Counted from the first letter of the stretch, positions 15,918-23,823 are shown. The stretch: DNA of 32,459 nucleotides from Prevotellaceae bacterium UBA4301 (GCA_002395775.1 DGUV01000002.1:487-32945), one strand, 5' to 3'. Translations and numbers: made by a program. Notes: generated from the sequence alone by a model not told the origin.

Positions 15918-17055
15918 AGGGCAGGATGATGGTGTGGGTGTCGGGGTTGTAGGTGCCCAATGCTGTGCGGCCTCCCTGGCCTGCTTGACCGATGAGTTGG
16001 CGCAGCATCTGGCCGTAGGTGTATTCCGAGGTGTCGAAGACCATATAGTTTGCACCTTCCCCATAGGACAGTCTCGGGACGAAGTTGTTGTCTTGGCAGA
16101 TGCTGCTCATCTGGGACTGGTGGTCGGGTGTGGCCAGCAGCAGACATGTTTCGGGCTTGCCTGGGTGCTGGGGAAACAAGGCGCGGAGGCGGCGTCCCAG
16201 TCGGTGCAGGAGGCGCTTGAGCATGTCGAGGGCGGCTCGCAAATAGACGGCGAGGCGGATAAACAGGGCAATCAGCCGATAGCGATGGCTGAAATGCTTG
16301 TCGAAGAAGATGAGCATGGCCTCGTAGAAGATGTGGACATAGCGGTAGGACGACTTCTGTGTGCTCTCGCCCTTGTAGTGCAGGATGGGGGTGGGGACAT
16401 AGGCATTCTTCCAACCTGCCTGCAGCAGGCGGTAGGAGAGGTCAATGTCCTCGCCATACATGAAGAAGGTCTCGTCCAGCAGTCCCACTTGTTGCAGGGC
16501 CTCGTGGCGCAGCATCATGAAGGCTCCGCTGATGATTTCGATATAGTTGGCCTGCTCGCGGTCGAGATAGCGCATGTAGTAGTGCCCCAGGCGGCGGCTG
16601 TGGGGGAAGAGGGCAGTGAGACAGGTAATCTTGCAGAACGAGGTCCAGGGGGTAGGTACTCCGCGGCGGCTCTCCCAGGCAAAGCGGCCGTCCCAACCAT
16701 ACATGGCGCAGCCGGTGGCTCCCACTTCGGGATGCTGGTCGAGATAGCTGACGCAGTCCGTGAGCGTCTCTTCGGTGACTATCGTATCAGGGTTGAGCAG
16801 CAGCTGGTAGCGGCCAGTGGCCAGGCGCAGAGCCTGATTGTTGGCACGCGAGAAGCCGCGATTTTCGGAATTTTGGATGTAATGGACTTGCGGGAAGAGG
16901 AGAGGTATGCACTGGGAGGTGTCGTCGGTGGAGGCGTTGTCCACGACAAACACTTCCATCTCCAGGTCACCTTGTGCCAGGAATACGGAGCGCAGGCATT
17001 GTTCGAGATAGTGCCTGACGTTATAGCTGACAATGATGATGCTGAGGTCAGTCAT
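15901..17055 (-). CDS. Family 2 glycosyltransferase (rhamnosyltransferase-like) with extra C-terminal domain
   Basis: 384 aa from ATG at 17053-17055. The GT-A domain spans about residues 1-280: LSIIIVSYNVRHYLEQCL, VFVVDNASTDDT, GFSRANNQALRLATGRYQLLLNPDT (with the NPDT metal-site motif) and ISGAFMMLRHEALQQVGLLDETFFMYGEDIDLSYRL, the GGAF/ED acceptor motifs typical of WbbL/RfbF-like rhamnosyltransferases. A basic hydrophobic stretch (IALFIRLAVYLRAALDMLKRLL) may touch the membrane. Residues about 290-384 form a separate domain with LLLATPDHQSQ and YNPDTHTIILPYDILR that I do not recognise. The start overlaps the upstream small membrane gene by 8 nt. Probably an inner-membrane-associated enzyme of envelope glycan synthesis. 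Confidence 0.88.
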   Translation of the reverse strand: MTDLSIIIVSYNVRHYLEQCLRSVFLAQGDLEMEVFVVDNASTDDTSQCIPLLFPQVHYIQNSENRGFSRANNQALRLATGRYQLLLNPDTIVTEETLTDCVSYLDQHPEVGATGCAMYGWDGRFAWESRRGVPTPWTSFCKITCLTALFPHSRRLGHYYMRYLDREQANYIEIISGAFMMLRHEALQQVGLLDETFFMYGEDIDLSYRLLQAGWKNAYVPTPILHYKGESTQKSSYRYVHIFYEAMLIFFDKHFSHRYRLIALFIRLAVYLRAALDMLKRLLHRLGRRLRALFPQHPGKPETCLLLATPDHQSQMSSICQDNNFVPRLSYGEGANYMVFDTSEYTYGQMLRQLIGQAGQGGRTALGTYNPDTHTIILPYDILR

Positions 17056-17287
17056 GATTCTCCTTTCTCCGGCTGAACATGACGAAGAAGACGCCCCATA
17101 GGCCGATGAGGGCAATGAAGATGCCGTTGTTGCCCTTGAAGGCAAGGGCGTAGGCCACGCCTATGACCACGGGACACATGGCCAGGGCCAGGCGGTGGGT
17201 GCGCTTGATTGATTTCTTGCTCAGGGCAAAGGGCAGGGCCAAGAGGCTGAGCAGAGAAAGGACTTGTAGGATATATTCGTAGGTCAT
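17048..17287 (-). CDS. Small inner-membrane protein of unknown function
   Basis: 79 aa from ATG at 17285-17287. Three hydrophobic segments are visible: ILQVLSLLSLLALPFAL, LALAMCPVVIGVAYALAF and GIFIALIGLWGVFFVMF, separated by the basic loop SKKSIKRTHR and closed by a charged tail (SRRKENHD). By the positive-inside rule the first loop and C-terminus should be cytoplasmic. The start codon overlaps the recR stop by one base (TAATG) and the end overlaps the next glycosyltransferase by 8 nt, which argues strongly that it is a real, translated gene. It may help the adjacent glycosyltransferase at the membrane, but this is inference from position only. Confidence 0.75.
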   Translation of the reverse strand: MTYEYILQVLSLLSLLALPFALSKKSIKRTHRLALAMCPVVIGVAYALAFKGNNGIFIALIGLWGVFFVMFSRRKENHD

Positions 17288-17901
17288 TACTGATTAATGT
17301 TAAAGGGGGTTCGGTTGACAATAGAGCGCCCGAGGGTGACTTCGTCGGTATATTGCAATTCGTCGTTCTGGGCCACGCCACGGGCAATTACGGTTATCTT
17401 CACGTCCGTGTCGGCCAGTTTGCGATAGAGGTAGAAGTTGGTGGCGTCGCCTTCCATTGTGGGCGAGAGGGCAAGGATGACCTCCCGGACATCGCCCTGA
17501 TGGACGCGCTCTACGAGACTGGCAATCTGCAGGTCGCTGGGGCCAATGCCGTCCATGGGCGAGATGACGCCTCCGAGCACATGATAGGTTCCGCGGTACT
17601 GCTGGGTGTTCTCGATGGCCATCACGTCCTGAATGTTCTCCACGACACAGATGGTCGCGTGGTCGCGGCGCGGATTGGCACAGATGTCGCACAGGTCGGT
17701 GTCGCTGATGTTGTGGCATTGGCGGCAGAACTTCACTTCCTGGCGCAGGCGTATGATGCTTTGGCCAAAGGTTTCAACAGCCCTCACGTCCTGCCGGAGC
17801 AGGTGGAGCACCAGTCGCATGGCGGTCTTCGACCCAATGCCGGGGAGCTTCGAGAACTCATCGACGGCACGTTCGAGCAATTGTGACGGATAGTGTTGCA
17901 T
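17287..17901 (-). CDS. recR: Recombination mediator RecR
   Basis: 204 aa from ATG at 17899-17901 (TTG three codons upstream rejected). RecR works with RecO and RecF to load RecA at single-strand gaps. All family parts are present: the helix-hairpin-helix LPGIGSKTAMRLVLHLL at about 19-35, the four-Cys zinc motif FCRQCHNISDTDLCDIC, the Toprim domain starting ICVVENIQDVMAIENT and YHVLGGVISPMDGIGP, and the Walker-B-like ILALSPTMEGDATNFYL. Length matches the family. It begins 27 bp after hisB on the same strand and is coupled to the following small membrane gene. Confidence 0.97.
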   Translation of the reverse strand: MQHYPSQLLERAVDEFSKLPGIGSKTAMRLVLHLLRQDVRAVETFGQSIIRLRQEVKFCRQCHNISDTDLCDICANPRRDHATICVVENIQDVMAIENTQQYRGTYHVLGGVISPMDGIGPSDLQIASLVERVHQGDVREVILALSPTMEGDATNFYLYRKLADTDVKITVIARGVAQNDELQYTDEVTLGRSIVNRTPFNINQ

Positions 17902-17928
17902 AATTCTCAACTTTCAACTCTCAACTCC

Positions 17929-18993
17929 TCACAACACACCCTTGCTTGAAGGCAACTGCATGTGTTCCACATCACGGCGTAGGGCCATCTTGAGCGCCCG
18001 GGCCATACACTTGAAGATGGCCTCGGCTTTGTGGTGCTCATTCTCTCCCTGGGCATGGATGTGCAGATTCATCAGGGCTGCATCGGAGAAGCTCTTGAAG
18101 AAGTGCATGAGCATCTCGGTGGGCAGGTCGCCAATGTGTTCACGATGGAATTCGGCATCCCACACCAGCCAGGGTCGCCCGCCAAGGTCCAGGCTCAGCT
18201 GACACTGGCAGTCGTCCATGGGCAGGCAGTAGCCATAGCGCTCTATGCCACGCTTGTCGCCTAAGGCCTTGCGCAGACATTCGCCCAAGGCAAGGGCGGT
18301 GTCCTCTATGGTGTGATGCTCATCGACGTGAAGGTCGCCCTTGCAGCTCAGAGTGAGGTCGATGGCTCCGTGGCGGGCTATCTGGCAGAGCATGTGGTCG
18401 AGAAATCCGATGCCCGTGTTGATGTCGGCCCGTCCCTCTCCGTCCAGGTTGATTTGCACGTCTATGTCAGTCTCGTTTGTAGTGCGGCGGACGTGGGCGG
18501 TGCGCTCTCCGGCACATACGATTTGCCGTATGCGTTCCCAGTCGGTCTGTTCGCTCAGTATGAGCGCCTTGGCTCCCAGGTTGCGGGCCAGTTGGGCATC
18601 GGTCTCACGGTCACCGATGACATAGCTCTCCTTTAGGTCGAAGTCGCCCTCGATATAGGGCGTGAGCATGGCCGTGCCAGGTTTGCGTGTCGGGCGGTTG
18701 TCCTCGGGCATGGTACAGTCTATGTGCTGTGCGTCGAACTCCACTCCTTCGCCATGCAGAATTTCGAGCATGAGGTTGTGGGTGGGCCAGAAGTCGGCCT
18801 CGGGATAAGAGGATGTCCCCAGTCCGTCTTGGTTGGACACGAGCACCAGCAGGAAGTCGGTGTGCTGGCTTATGAATCGCAGGGCCGAAATGGCTCCCGG
18901 GACGAACTGGAACTTCTCGAACGAGTCGATTTGCTCGTCTGCAGGTTCGCGCAGGATGGTGCCGTCGCGGTCGATGAATAGAATCCTTTTCAT
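17929..18993 (-). CDS. hisB: Bifunctional histidinol-phosphatase / imidazoleglycerol-phosphate dehydratase
   Basis: 354 aa from ATG at 18991-18993, overlapping hisC by ATGA. It carries steps six and eight of histidine synthesis. The N-terminal HAD phosphatase (about 1-165) shows DRDGTI with Asp8 and Asp10, the Ser/Thr motif LVLVSNQDGLG, and VIGDRETDAQLARNLGA. The C-terminal dehydratase (about 170-354) shows the metal-binding repeats INTGIGFLDHMLCQIARHG and DEHHTIEDTALALG, then HIHAQGENEHHKAEAIFKCMARAL, the second copy of the His-rich manganese site. The loop that holds the structural zinc in the E. coli enzyme (C-x-H then C-x-C) is replaced by CTMPEDNRPTRKP, keeping only Cys93. Overall length equals the E. 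coli fusion. Confidence 0.95.
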   Translation of the reverse strand: MKRILFIDRDGTILREPADEQIDSFEKFQFVPGAISALRFISQHTDFLLVLVSNQDGLGTSSYPEADFWPTHNLMLEILHGEGVEFDAQHIDCTMPEDNRPTRKPGTAMLTPYIEGDFDLKESYVIGDRETDAQLARNLGAKALILSEQTDWERIRQIVCAGERTAHVRRTTNETDIDVQINLDGEGRADINTGIGFLDHMLCQIARHGAIDLTLSCKGDLHVDEHHTIEDTALALGECLRKALGDKRGIERYGYCLPMDDCQCQLSLDLGGRPWLVWDAEFHREHIGDLPTEMLMHFFKSFSDAALMNLHIHAQGENEHHKAEAIFKCMARALKMALRRDVEHMQLPSSKGVL

Positions 18994-20030
18994 GCTTTGT
19001 ATTGTCTGAGTGCTGCAAGCAGTTCACAATTCTCTTGCGGAGTACCCACGGTTATGCGCAGGCAACCCTGACACAGGGCCACGCGATTGCGGTTTCTGAC
19101 CACGATGCCACGTTCCACAAGGTAGTGGTAGAGGCGGTCGGCATCGGCCACCCGCACAAGGAAGAAATTGGCATCGGTGGGATAGACCTGCAGGGCCAGG
19201 GGCAGTTCGGCTACGGCTGGCATCAGGTGGGTGCGTTCGTTGAGGATGGTTGTAAGCCACTCGTGGAGCTTTCCCTTTTGGCGTAGCATGTCGCTGGCCT
19301 TCTGCTGGGTGAGTAGGTTCACGTTATAGGGATATTTCACCTTGTTCATCAGGCCTATGATATCGGGTGAGGCAAAAGCCATGCCCAGCCGGATGGCAGC
19401 CGAGGCCCAGGCCTTGCTCATGGTGTTGAGCACGATGAGGTTGGGGTAGAGGGGAAGGTCGGCACGGAAGGGGCGTTCGTGTGAGAAGTCGCTGTAGGCT
19501 TCGTCGATGACCACAATGCCGGGAAACTCGCGCAGGACGCGTTCCACCTCGCTGCGTTGCAGGCAGTTGCCCGTGGGATTGTTGGGCGAACAGAGCCAGA
19601 TGACCTTCGTGTGCTCGTCAGTTGCTGAGAGCAGGCGGGAGGCATCGAGCTGGAAGTTCTTGTCGAGCATGACGGAGCGATACTCCACGTCGTTGATGTT
19701 GGCACACACTTCATACATGCCATAAGTGGGGGCGATGGCCACCACATTATCCTTCCCGGGTTCGCAGAAGACGCGATAGACCAGGTCGATGGCTTCGTCA
19801 CTTCCGTTGCCCAGGAACATGTATTCGGCAGGCACGCCCTTGGCTTGGGCCAGTTCCTGCTTCAGTTGCTCCTGCAGAGGGTCGGGATAGCGGTTGAGTG
19901 GTGCGTTATAGGGGTTCTCGTTGGCATCGAGAAAGACGCTGGCTTTGCGGCCGCGAAACTCGTCGCGAGCACAACTGTAAGGGGTCAGCCGCTGTATGTT
20001 GGGACGAACCAGTTCCGTAAGACTCTTCAT
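18990..20030 (-). CDS. hisC: Histidinol-phosphate aminotransferase
   Basis: 346 aa from ATG at 20028-20030. A fold type I PLP enzyme that transaminates imidazole-acetol phosphate with glutamate. Recognisable parts are the substrate arm LDANENPYNAPLNRYPDP at the N-terminus, FLGNGSDEAIDLVYRVFC for PLP phosphate contacts, LCSPNNPTGN, VIDEAYSDF with the Asp that pairs with the pyridine nitrogen, and NTMSKAWASAAIRLGMAF with the Schiff-base Lys206. The C-terminus VRNRNRVALCQGCLRITVGTPQEN carries the carboxylate-binding Arg. Its start overlaps the hisD stop and its stop overlaps the hisB start, each by 4 nt. Confidence 0.96.
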   Translation of the reverse strand: MKSLTELVRPNIQRLTPYSCARDEFRGRKASVFLDANENPYNAPLNRYPDPLQEQLKQELAQAKGVPAEYMFLGNGSDEAIDLVYRVFCEPGKDNVVAIAPTYGMYEVCANINDVEYRSVMLDKNFQLDASRLLSATDEHTKVIWLCSPNNPTGNCLQRSEVERVLREFPGIVVIDEAYSDFSHERPFRADLPLYPNLIVLNTMSKAWASAAIRLGMAFASPDIIGLMNKVKYPYNVNLLTQQKASDMLRQKGKLHEWLTTILNERTHLMPAVAELPLALQVYPTDANFFLVRVADADRLYHYLVERGIVVRNRNRVALCQGCLRITVGTPQENCELLAALRQYKA

Positions 20031-21328
20031 GGTTTCTTGTTTTTTCCTATATAGTCGATTCTCAGGCTCATGGCGCGGCGGTGGGCTTCCAGTTGTTCGC
20101 CTTCTGCCATCAGTTCCACTGCATGGCCTATGGAGCCAATGCCCTCGGGGGTGAGTTCCTGGAAGGTGACCTTGCGCTGGTAGCTGTCGAGGTTCACTCC
20201 GTTATAGGCTACTGCATAGCCGTTGGTGGGCAGGGTATGGTTGGTGCCGCTGGCATAGTCGCCGGCACTCTCGGGCGTGAAGCTTCCCAGGAACACACTT
20301 CCGGCATTCACCACTTTGGCGGCCAGTTCCCTGTAGTTCTGGGTTTCGATGATGAGGTGTTCGGGAGCGTATTGGTTGGTGAGTTGCATGACCTCCTCGT
20401 CGTCCTTGAGCAGCACTATCTTGCTGTGCTCCAAGGCTTGGCGGGCTATCTCCTTGCGAGGCAGAAGGGCCAGTTGGCGATCCACCTCGGCTTGCACCTG
20501 GGGGATGAGTGTTTCGCTGGTGGTTACCAGCAGCACTTGGCTGTCTGTCCCGTGCTCGGCTTGCGAAAGCAGGTCGCTGGCCACAAAGGCGGGATGCGAC
20601 GAGCCGTCGGCCACTACTTCCACTTCGCTGGGACCTGCCGGCATGTCGATGGCCACGTCGTGGAGCGAGACCTGTTGCTTGGCACACATCACATACTGAT
20701 TGCCAGGGCCGAATATCTTAAAGACCTTAGGTACAGACTCTGTCCCGTAGGCCATGGCCCCGATGGCTTGCACGCCGCCAATCTTGAACACGCGGCTGAC
20801 GCCTGCAATGCGGGCTGCCACCAGGATGGCAGGGTGGACCTTGCCTTTGCGGTCGGGAGGGGTGCAGAGCACTATTTCCTGGCAACCGGCAATCTTGGCG
20901 GGGGTGGCCAGCATCAGCACGGTACTGAACAGGGGGGCTGTGCCTCCGGGGATGTAGAGTCCCACGCGCTCGATGGGGATGGCGCGTTGCCAGCAGGTGA
21001 CTCCCGGGGCCACCTGGCAGGGCTCTCCCTTGAATTTCTGGGCCGAATGGAAGGTGTGGATGTTCTTATGGGCCAGCAGCAGGGCTTGCTTCAGTTCGTC
21101 ACTCACCAGGGTCTCGGCTTCTTGCATTTCGCTCTCGCTTACGGCAAGTGAGGAGAGTTCAACGTGGTCGAATTGGGCCTCGTAATCGCGTACAGCCTCG
21201 TCGCCACGCTGCCGCACGTCGCGGAGCACCCGGGCCACCGTCTCGTTGAGCTGTGTGGCATCCTTCACCGGCCTTTTGAGCAAGGCTTCCCATTCGTTTG
21301 GCTGGGGATATTTAATTGTGGTCAGCAT
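20027..21328 (-). CDS. hisD: Histidinol dehydrogenase
   Basis: 433 aa from ATG at 21326-21328. It oxidises L-histidinol to L-histidine in two NAD-dependent steps. The family signature is plain: VGLYIPGGTAPLFSTVLMLATPAKIAGC, FGPGNQYVMCAKQQV, the zinc-site pair Gln and His in LSQAEHGTDSQ, the Glu-His dyad in NQYAPEHLIIE, and GDYASGTNHTLPTNGYA with the further zinc Asp and catalytic His. The zinc-binding last His lies in EGEQLEAHRRAM. Length agrees with the family. It starts 24 bp after hisG and overlaps hisC by ATGA. Confidence 0.97.
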   Translation of the reverse strand: MLTTIKYPQPNEWEALLKRPVKDATQLNETVARVLRDVRQRGDEAVRDYEAQFDHVELSSLAVSESEMQEAETLVSDELKQALLLAHKNIHTFHSAQKFKGEPCQVAPGVTCWQRAIPIERVGLYIPGGTAPLFSTVLMLATPAKIAGCQEIVLCTPPDRKGKVHPAILVAARIAGVSRVFKIGGVQAIGAMAYGTESVPKVFKIFGPGNQYVMCAKQQVSLHDVAIDMPAGPSEVEVVADGSSHPAFVASDLLSQAEHGTDSQVLLVTTSETLIPQVQAEVDRQLALLPRKEIARQALEHSKIVLLKDDEEVMQLTNQYAPEHLIIETQNYRELAAKVVNAGSVFLGSFTPESAGDYASGTNHTLPTNGYAVAYNGVNLDSYQRKVTFQELTPEGIGSIGHAVELMAEGEQLEAHRRAMSLRIDYIGKNKKP

Positions 21329-21352
21329 TTCTTGGAGTAATCAGAGAGGGGG

Positions 21353-22204
21353 TCAGAGAATCATTTTCTCAACAGGAATCACCAGGATGCCTTCGGCTCC
21401 CAGATCCTTGAGTTGGCTGATGATTTGCCAGAAGCTCTTCTCGTCGATGACCGTGTGGACACTATTCCATCCGGGTGTGGCCAGGGGCATCACCGTGGGG
21501 CTCTTCATGCCAGGCAAGACGCGTATGATGGCGTCGAGGCTTTCGCTGGGAACGTTCATCAACACATATTTCTTGTCCTCGGCCTGTTTCACGGCTTCGA
21601 TGCGGAAGAGCAGTTCGTTCAGCGTCTGGCGCTTTTCTTCGGAGAGGTTCTTGTTGCCGATGAGCAGGGCTTCGCTCTTCATGACCACCTCCACTTCCTT
21701 GAGGTTGTTGCTCACCAGGGTACCTCCGCTCGAGACGATGTCGAAGATGGCGTCGGACAATCCTATGCCCGGACTGATTTCCACACTGCCCGTGATGACA
21801 TGGATGTCGGCTTGGATGCCTCGCTCCTGCATGAATCGGCGCAGGATGTTGGGATAGCTGGTGGCAATCTTTCGTCCTTCGAACCATTCGAGTCCCGTGT
21901 AGTCCTCGTTCTTTGGGATGGCCAGCGACAGACGGCAACGGCTGAAGCCCAGAGGACGGATGATGTCGGCATCCTCGCCTCGCTCTTCCAGTTCGTTGCG
22001 TCCCACGATGCCCAGGTCGGCCACTCCCGTGGCCACGCTTTGGGGGATGTCGTCGTCGCGCAGGTACAGCACTTCGATGGGGAAGTTGGTACTCTCCACC
22101 AGCAGCGTGCGCTTGCTTCCGGGAATCTTGATGCCGGCTTCGGCAAGCAGGTTCATGGTGTCTTCGAAAAGTCGCCCTTTCGATTGTACGGCTATTCTAA
22201 TCAT
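21353..22204 (-). CDS. hisG: ATP phosphoribosyltransferase, long form
   Basis: 283 aa from ATG at 22202-22204; the 12 codons upstream in frame run through the promoter area and are rejected. First and committed step of histidine synthesis, joining ATP and PRPP. The catalytic part begins IRIAVQSKGRLFEDTMNLL and includes VATGVADLGIVGRNELEE and the PRPP loop region SDAIFDIVSSGGTLVSNNL. The last 75 residues (VLPGMKSPTVMPLATPGWNSVHTVI ... GAEGILVIPVEKMIL) form the ACT-like C-terminal domain that binds histidine, so the enzyme is the hexameric, feedback-inhibited long form and needs no HisZ. First gene of the his run. No histidine-rich leader peptide is seen upstream, so control is not by classical attenuation. 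Confidence 0.96.
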   Translation of the reverse strand: MIRIAVQSKGRLFEDTMNLLAEAGIKIPGSKRTLLVESTNFPIEVLYLRDDDIPQSVATGVADLGIVGRNELEERGEDADIIRPLGFSRCRLSLAIPKNEDYTGLEWFEGRKIATSYPNILRRFMQERGIQADIHVITGSVEISPGIGLSDAIFDIVSSGGTLVSNNLKEVEVVMKSEALLIGNKNLSEEKRQTLNELLFRIEAVKQAEDKKYVLMNVPSESLDAIIRVLPGMKSPTVMPLATPGWNSVHTVIDEKSFWQIISQLKDLGAEGILVIPVEKMIL

Positions 22205-22237
22205 CTTTTTTACCTTTGTAATACACAATAATGGGCA

Positions 22238-22245
22238 CAAAGGTA
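22238..22245 (-). promoter_or_regulatory. -7 promoter box of the his operon, inside an inverted repeat
   Basis: Minus-strand TACCTTTG fits TAnnTTTG; the -33 position (22265-22268) reads TTTA, a weak match. The box is one arm of a 9-bp perfect inverted repeat (22211-22219 with 22237-22245). The predicted leader is about 28 nt. Confidence 0.5.
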
Positions 22246-22266
22246 GTGAAAATCAGCCGAAGATTA

Positions 22267-22286
22267 AAATAAATGCTTATTTATTT
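22267..22286. repeat. AT-only perfect inverted repeat between the GH30 stop and the his promoter
   Basis: AAATAAAT (22267-22274) and ATTTATTT (22279-22286) flank GCTT, forming an 8-bp stem. It covers the GH30 stop codon (22277-22279) and touches the -33 position of the his promoter. It could be a weak transcription-end signal or an operator. Confidence 0.4.
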
Positions 22287-23770
22287 TTCTCCACGAAGGT
22301 GTGGAAGGAGTGGGGCGGGAGTGTGGAGGCGAGATGTCGCTTGCCCAGTTTCACGCTGATGGGCTTTGGTTCGGAGGCGAAGTTGCCAGCTATGATGATG
22401 CGCTTTCCGCCTGGTGTGACGAAGGCGATGACGGGCGTCTCTCGGCTGGCTTTGTAAGCCACCATGCGGCTGCCGGGTTCCACAAACCTTGCAAAGTGCT
22501 TGACGGCAAAGTATTCAGGTGTCAGTCGGTAGGTCTTCTGCTGCTCGTCCACCTGGATAAGGGCGTTCTGTCGCCAGCCCCAGGGGCTTTGTCCGTTGCC
22601 CGTAAGGATGAAGTTCCAGATGTAGTATTCTTCACATCCGCGTCCGATGTAGTCGCACATCAGGCCGAACGTGTGTTCGCCTGCAGGCCAGTCCATCGAG
22701 CCGTTGCCACACTCGCTCTCGGTCTGTATGAGTCGCAGCTGGGGATAGTGCTGACGGAAGTGGTCAAGGTTTTCGCGTGCCTCCCACTGGAAACCAAGTC
22801 CCTCCACGTCGCCCTGCAGTTGGCCTACAATCTTGTCCACGTAATCGAGTCGGTTGGTGTTGAAGGTACCCAGATAGAGGTGCACTTCGGGATGCTTCTG
22901 ACGGAGGGTGGGGGCCAGGTAGTCGTGGTTGAAGCGCACGGTTCCCTCTGCCGTCCAGGCACATCCGGGATAGGGCGTGTAGGAGTAGGCTTCGTTCTGA
23001 TACATCACCATGTCGATGGGGATGCCCTCTTGCTTGTAGAGCTCGATGAAGCGGCAGAACATGTTGGCATAGGCCTGCAGGTAGGCGGGGTCTTGGATGA
23101 AATAGTCCTTCGTAGCCAGTCGCCTTGGGAAGACTCCTTGGCGGTCGCCCAGCAGTTTCATCTCATCGGGGTCCACCTTGGCCTCGTCGCTGTAGAGCAG
23201 GTAGTCCTGCCGCTTGTCCATTTTGTTGTATCGGGAGGAGAGCACGGGATAGTCACCGTTGATTTTCATCCATGTGGGAGGGCTCCATGGCGACATCCAG
23301 AAGGTGAGTTGGGGCTGTTCGCGTTGTGCCATCCTGATGAGCTGTATGACGTTCTCCTTGTCATGTTCGATGTTGAAATATTTCAGTTCCAAGTCGCCCC
23401 ACACGTCGCTGCAGGAGTACCATTCACGGCTGTAGTCGTTGGCATTCATGGTCAGTCGGCCTCGGGTGAATCGAAGGTCGCCTTGCGGGGAGTACAGCAT
23501 CTTCATAATGTCCTTCTGCTCAGTCTCTTTCAGAAGTTTGATGGCGTCGAGGTCCAATTCGTTGAAGCACGTCCCCCAGGCCTTGAACTCCATGCCCTTC
23601 TCGTCCCCGCTGATGGTGAGCAAGGGAGTGGTCTTGGGTGCCTTGCTTGTCAATTTTATTCTTGACTCTTGCCAGAAGGCATTGTCCACACTGGTATAGT
23701 GGGTGAAGGTCTGTGCCGACAGGACCATGGGTGCCAGACACAGGAAGAGGGAAATAAGTTTTCTGCTCAT
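22277..23770 (-). CDS. Secreted GH30-family glycosidase (beta-1,6-glucanase / glucosylceramidase-like)
   Basis: 497 aa from ATG at 23768-23770; the 17 codons upstream in frame lie over the promoter. A type I signal peptide (SRKLISLFLCLAPMVLSAQ) directs export. The TIM barrel begins GMEFKAWGTCFNELDLDAIKLL, the family's normal opening, followed by SPWSPPTWMKING. The candidate acid/base is Glu260 in MYQNEAYSY (most relatives read QNEP), and the nucleophile is Glu351 or Glu353 in IQTESECGNG. YYIWNFILTGNGQSPWGWRQNALI and YFAVKHFARFVEPGSRMVAY are GH30 markers, and a short C-terminal beta-domain follows. Members act on beta-1,6-glucan, glucosylceramide or related beta-glycosides; together with the GH128 enzyme in this window, a glucan substrate is plausible. 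It is divergent from ribE. Confidence 0.87.
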   Translation of the reverse strand: MSRKLISLFLCLAPMVLSAQTFTHYTSVDNAFWQESRIKLTSKAPKTTPLLTISGDEKGMEFKAWGTCFNELDLDAIKLLKETEQKDIMKMLYSPQGDLRFTRGRLTMNANDYSREWYSCSDVWGDLELKYFNIEHDKENVIQLIRMAQREQPQLTFWMSPWSPPTWMKINGDYPVLSSRYNKMDKRQDYLLYSDEAKVDPDEMKLLGDRQGVFPRRLATKDYFIQDPAYLQAYANMFCRFIELYKQEGIPIDMVMYQNEAYSYTPYPGCAWTAEGTVRFNHDYLAPTLRQKHPEVHLYLGTFNTNRLDYVDKIVGQLQGDVEGLGFQWEARENLDHFRQHYPQLRLIQTESECGNGSMDWPAGEHTFGLMCDYIGRGCEEYYIWNFILTGNGQSPWGWRQNALIQVDEQQKTYRLTPEYFAVKHFARFVEPGSRMVAYKASRETPVIAFVTPGGKRIIIAGNFASEPKPISVKLGKRHLASTLPPHSFHTFVEKNK

Positions 23771-23777
23771 GACGGGA

Positions 23778-23785
23778 CAAAGATA
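23778..23785 (-). promoter_or_regulatory. -7 promoter box of the GH30 gene
   Basis: Minus-strand TATCTTTG fits TAnnTTTG, 7 bp before the ATG at 23770, so the leader would be very short. No clear -33 box. Confidence 0.45.
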
Positions 23786-23798
23786 CAAATTATTTTTG

Positions 23799-23806
23799 TA
23801 ATTTTG
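23799..23806 (+). promoter_or_regulatory. -7 promoter box of ribE-gph
   Basis: TAATTTTG fits TAnnTTTG and lies 17 bp before the ribE ATG. It is back to back with the GH30 promoter within a 53-bp gap, so both polymerases would compete. No FMN riboswitch fits in this space. Confidence 0.45.
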
Positions 23807-23823
23807 CAGAAAATTCAGCAATT

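Noticed and set aside
22205..22260. Histidine attenuator or T-box leader before hisG
   Set aside because: The predicted leader is about 28 nt and contains no His-rich peptide, T-box sequence or terminator.
23771..23823. FMN riboswitch before ribE
   Set aside because: The 53-bp gap is filled by two promoter boxes and has none of the conserved FMN aptamer stems.
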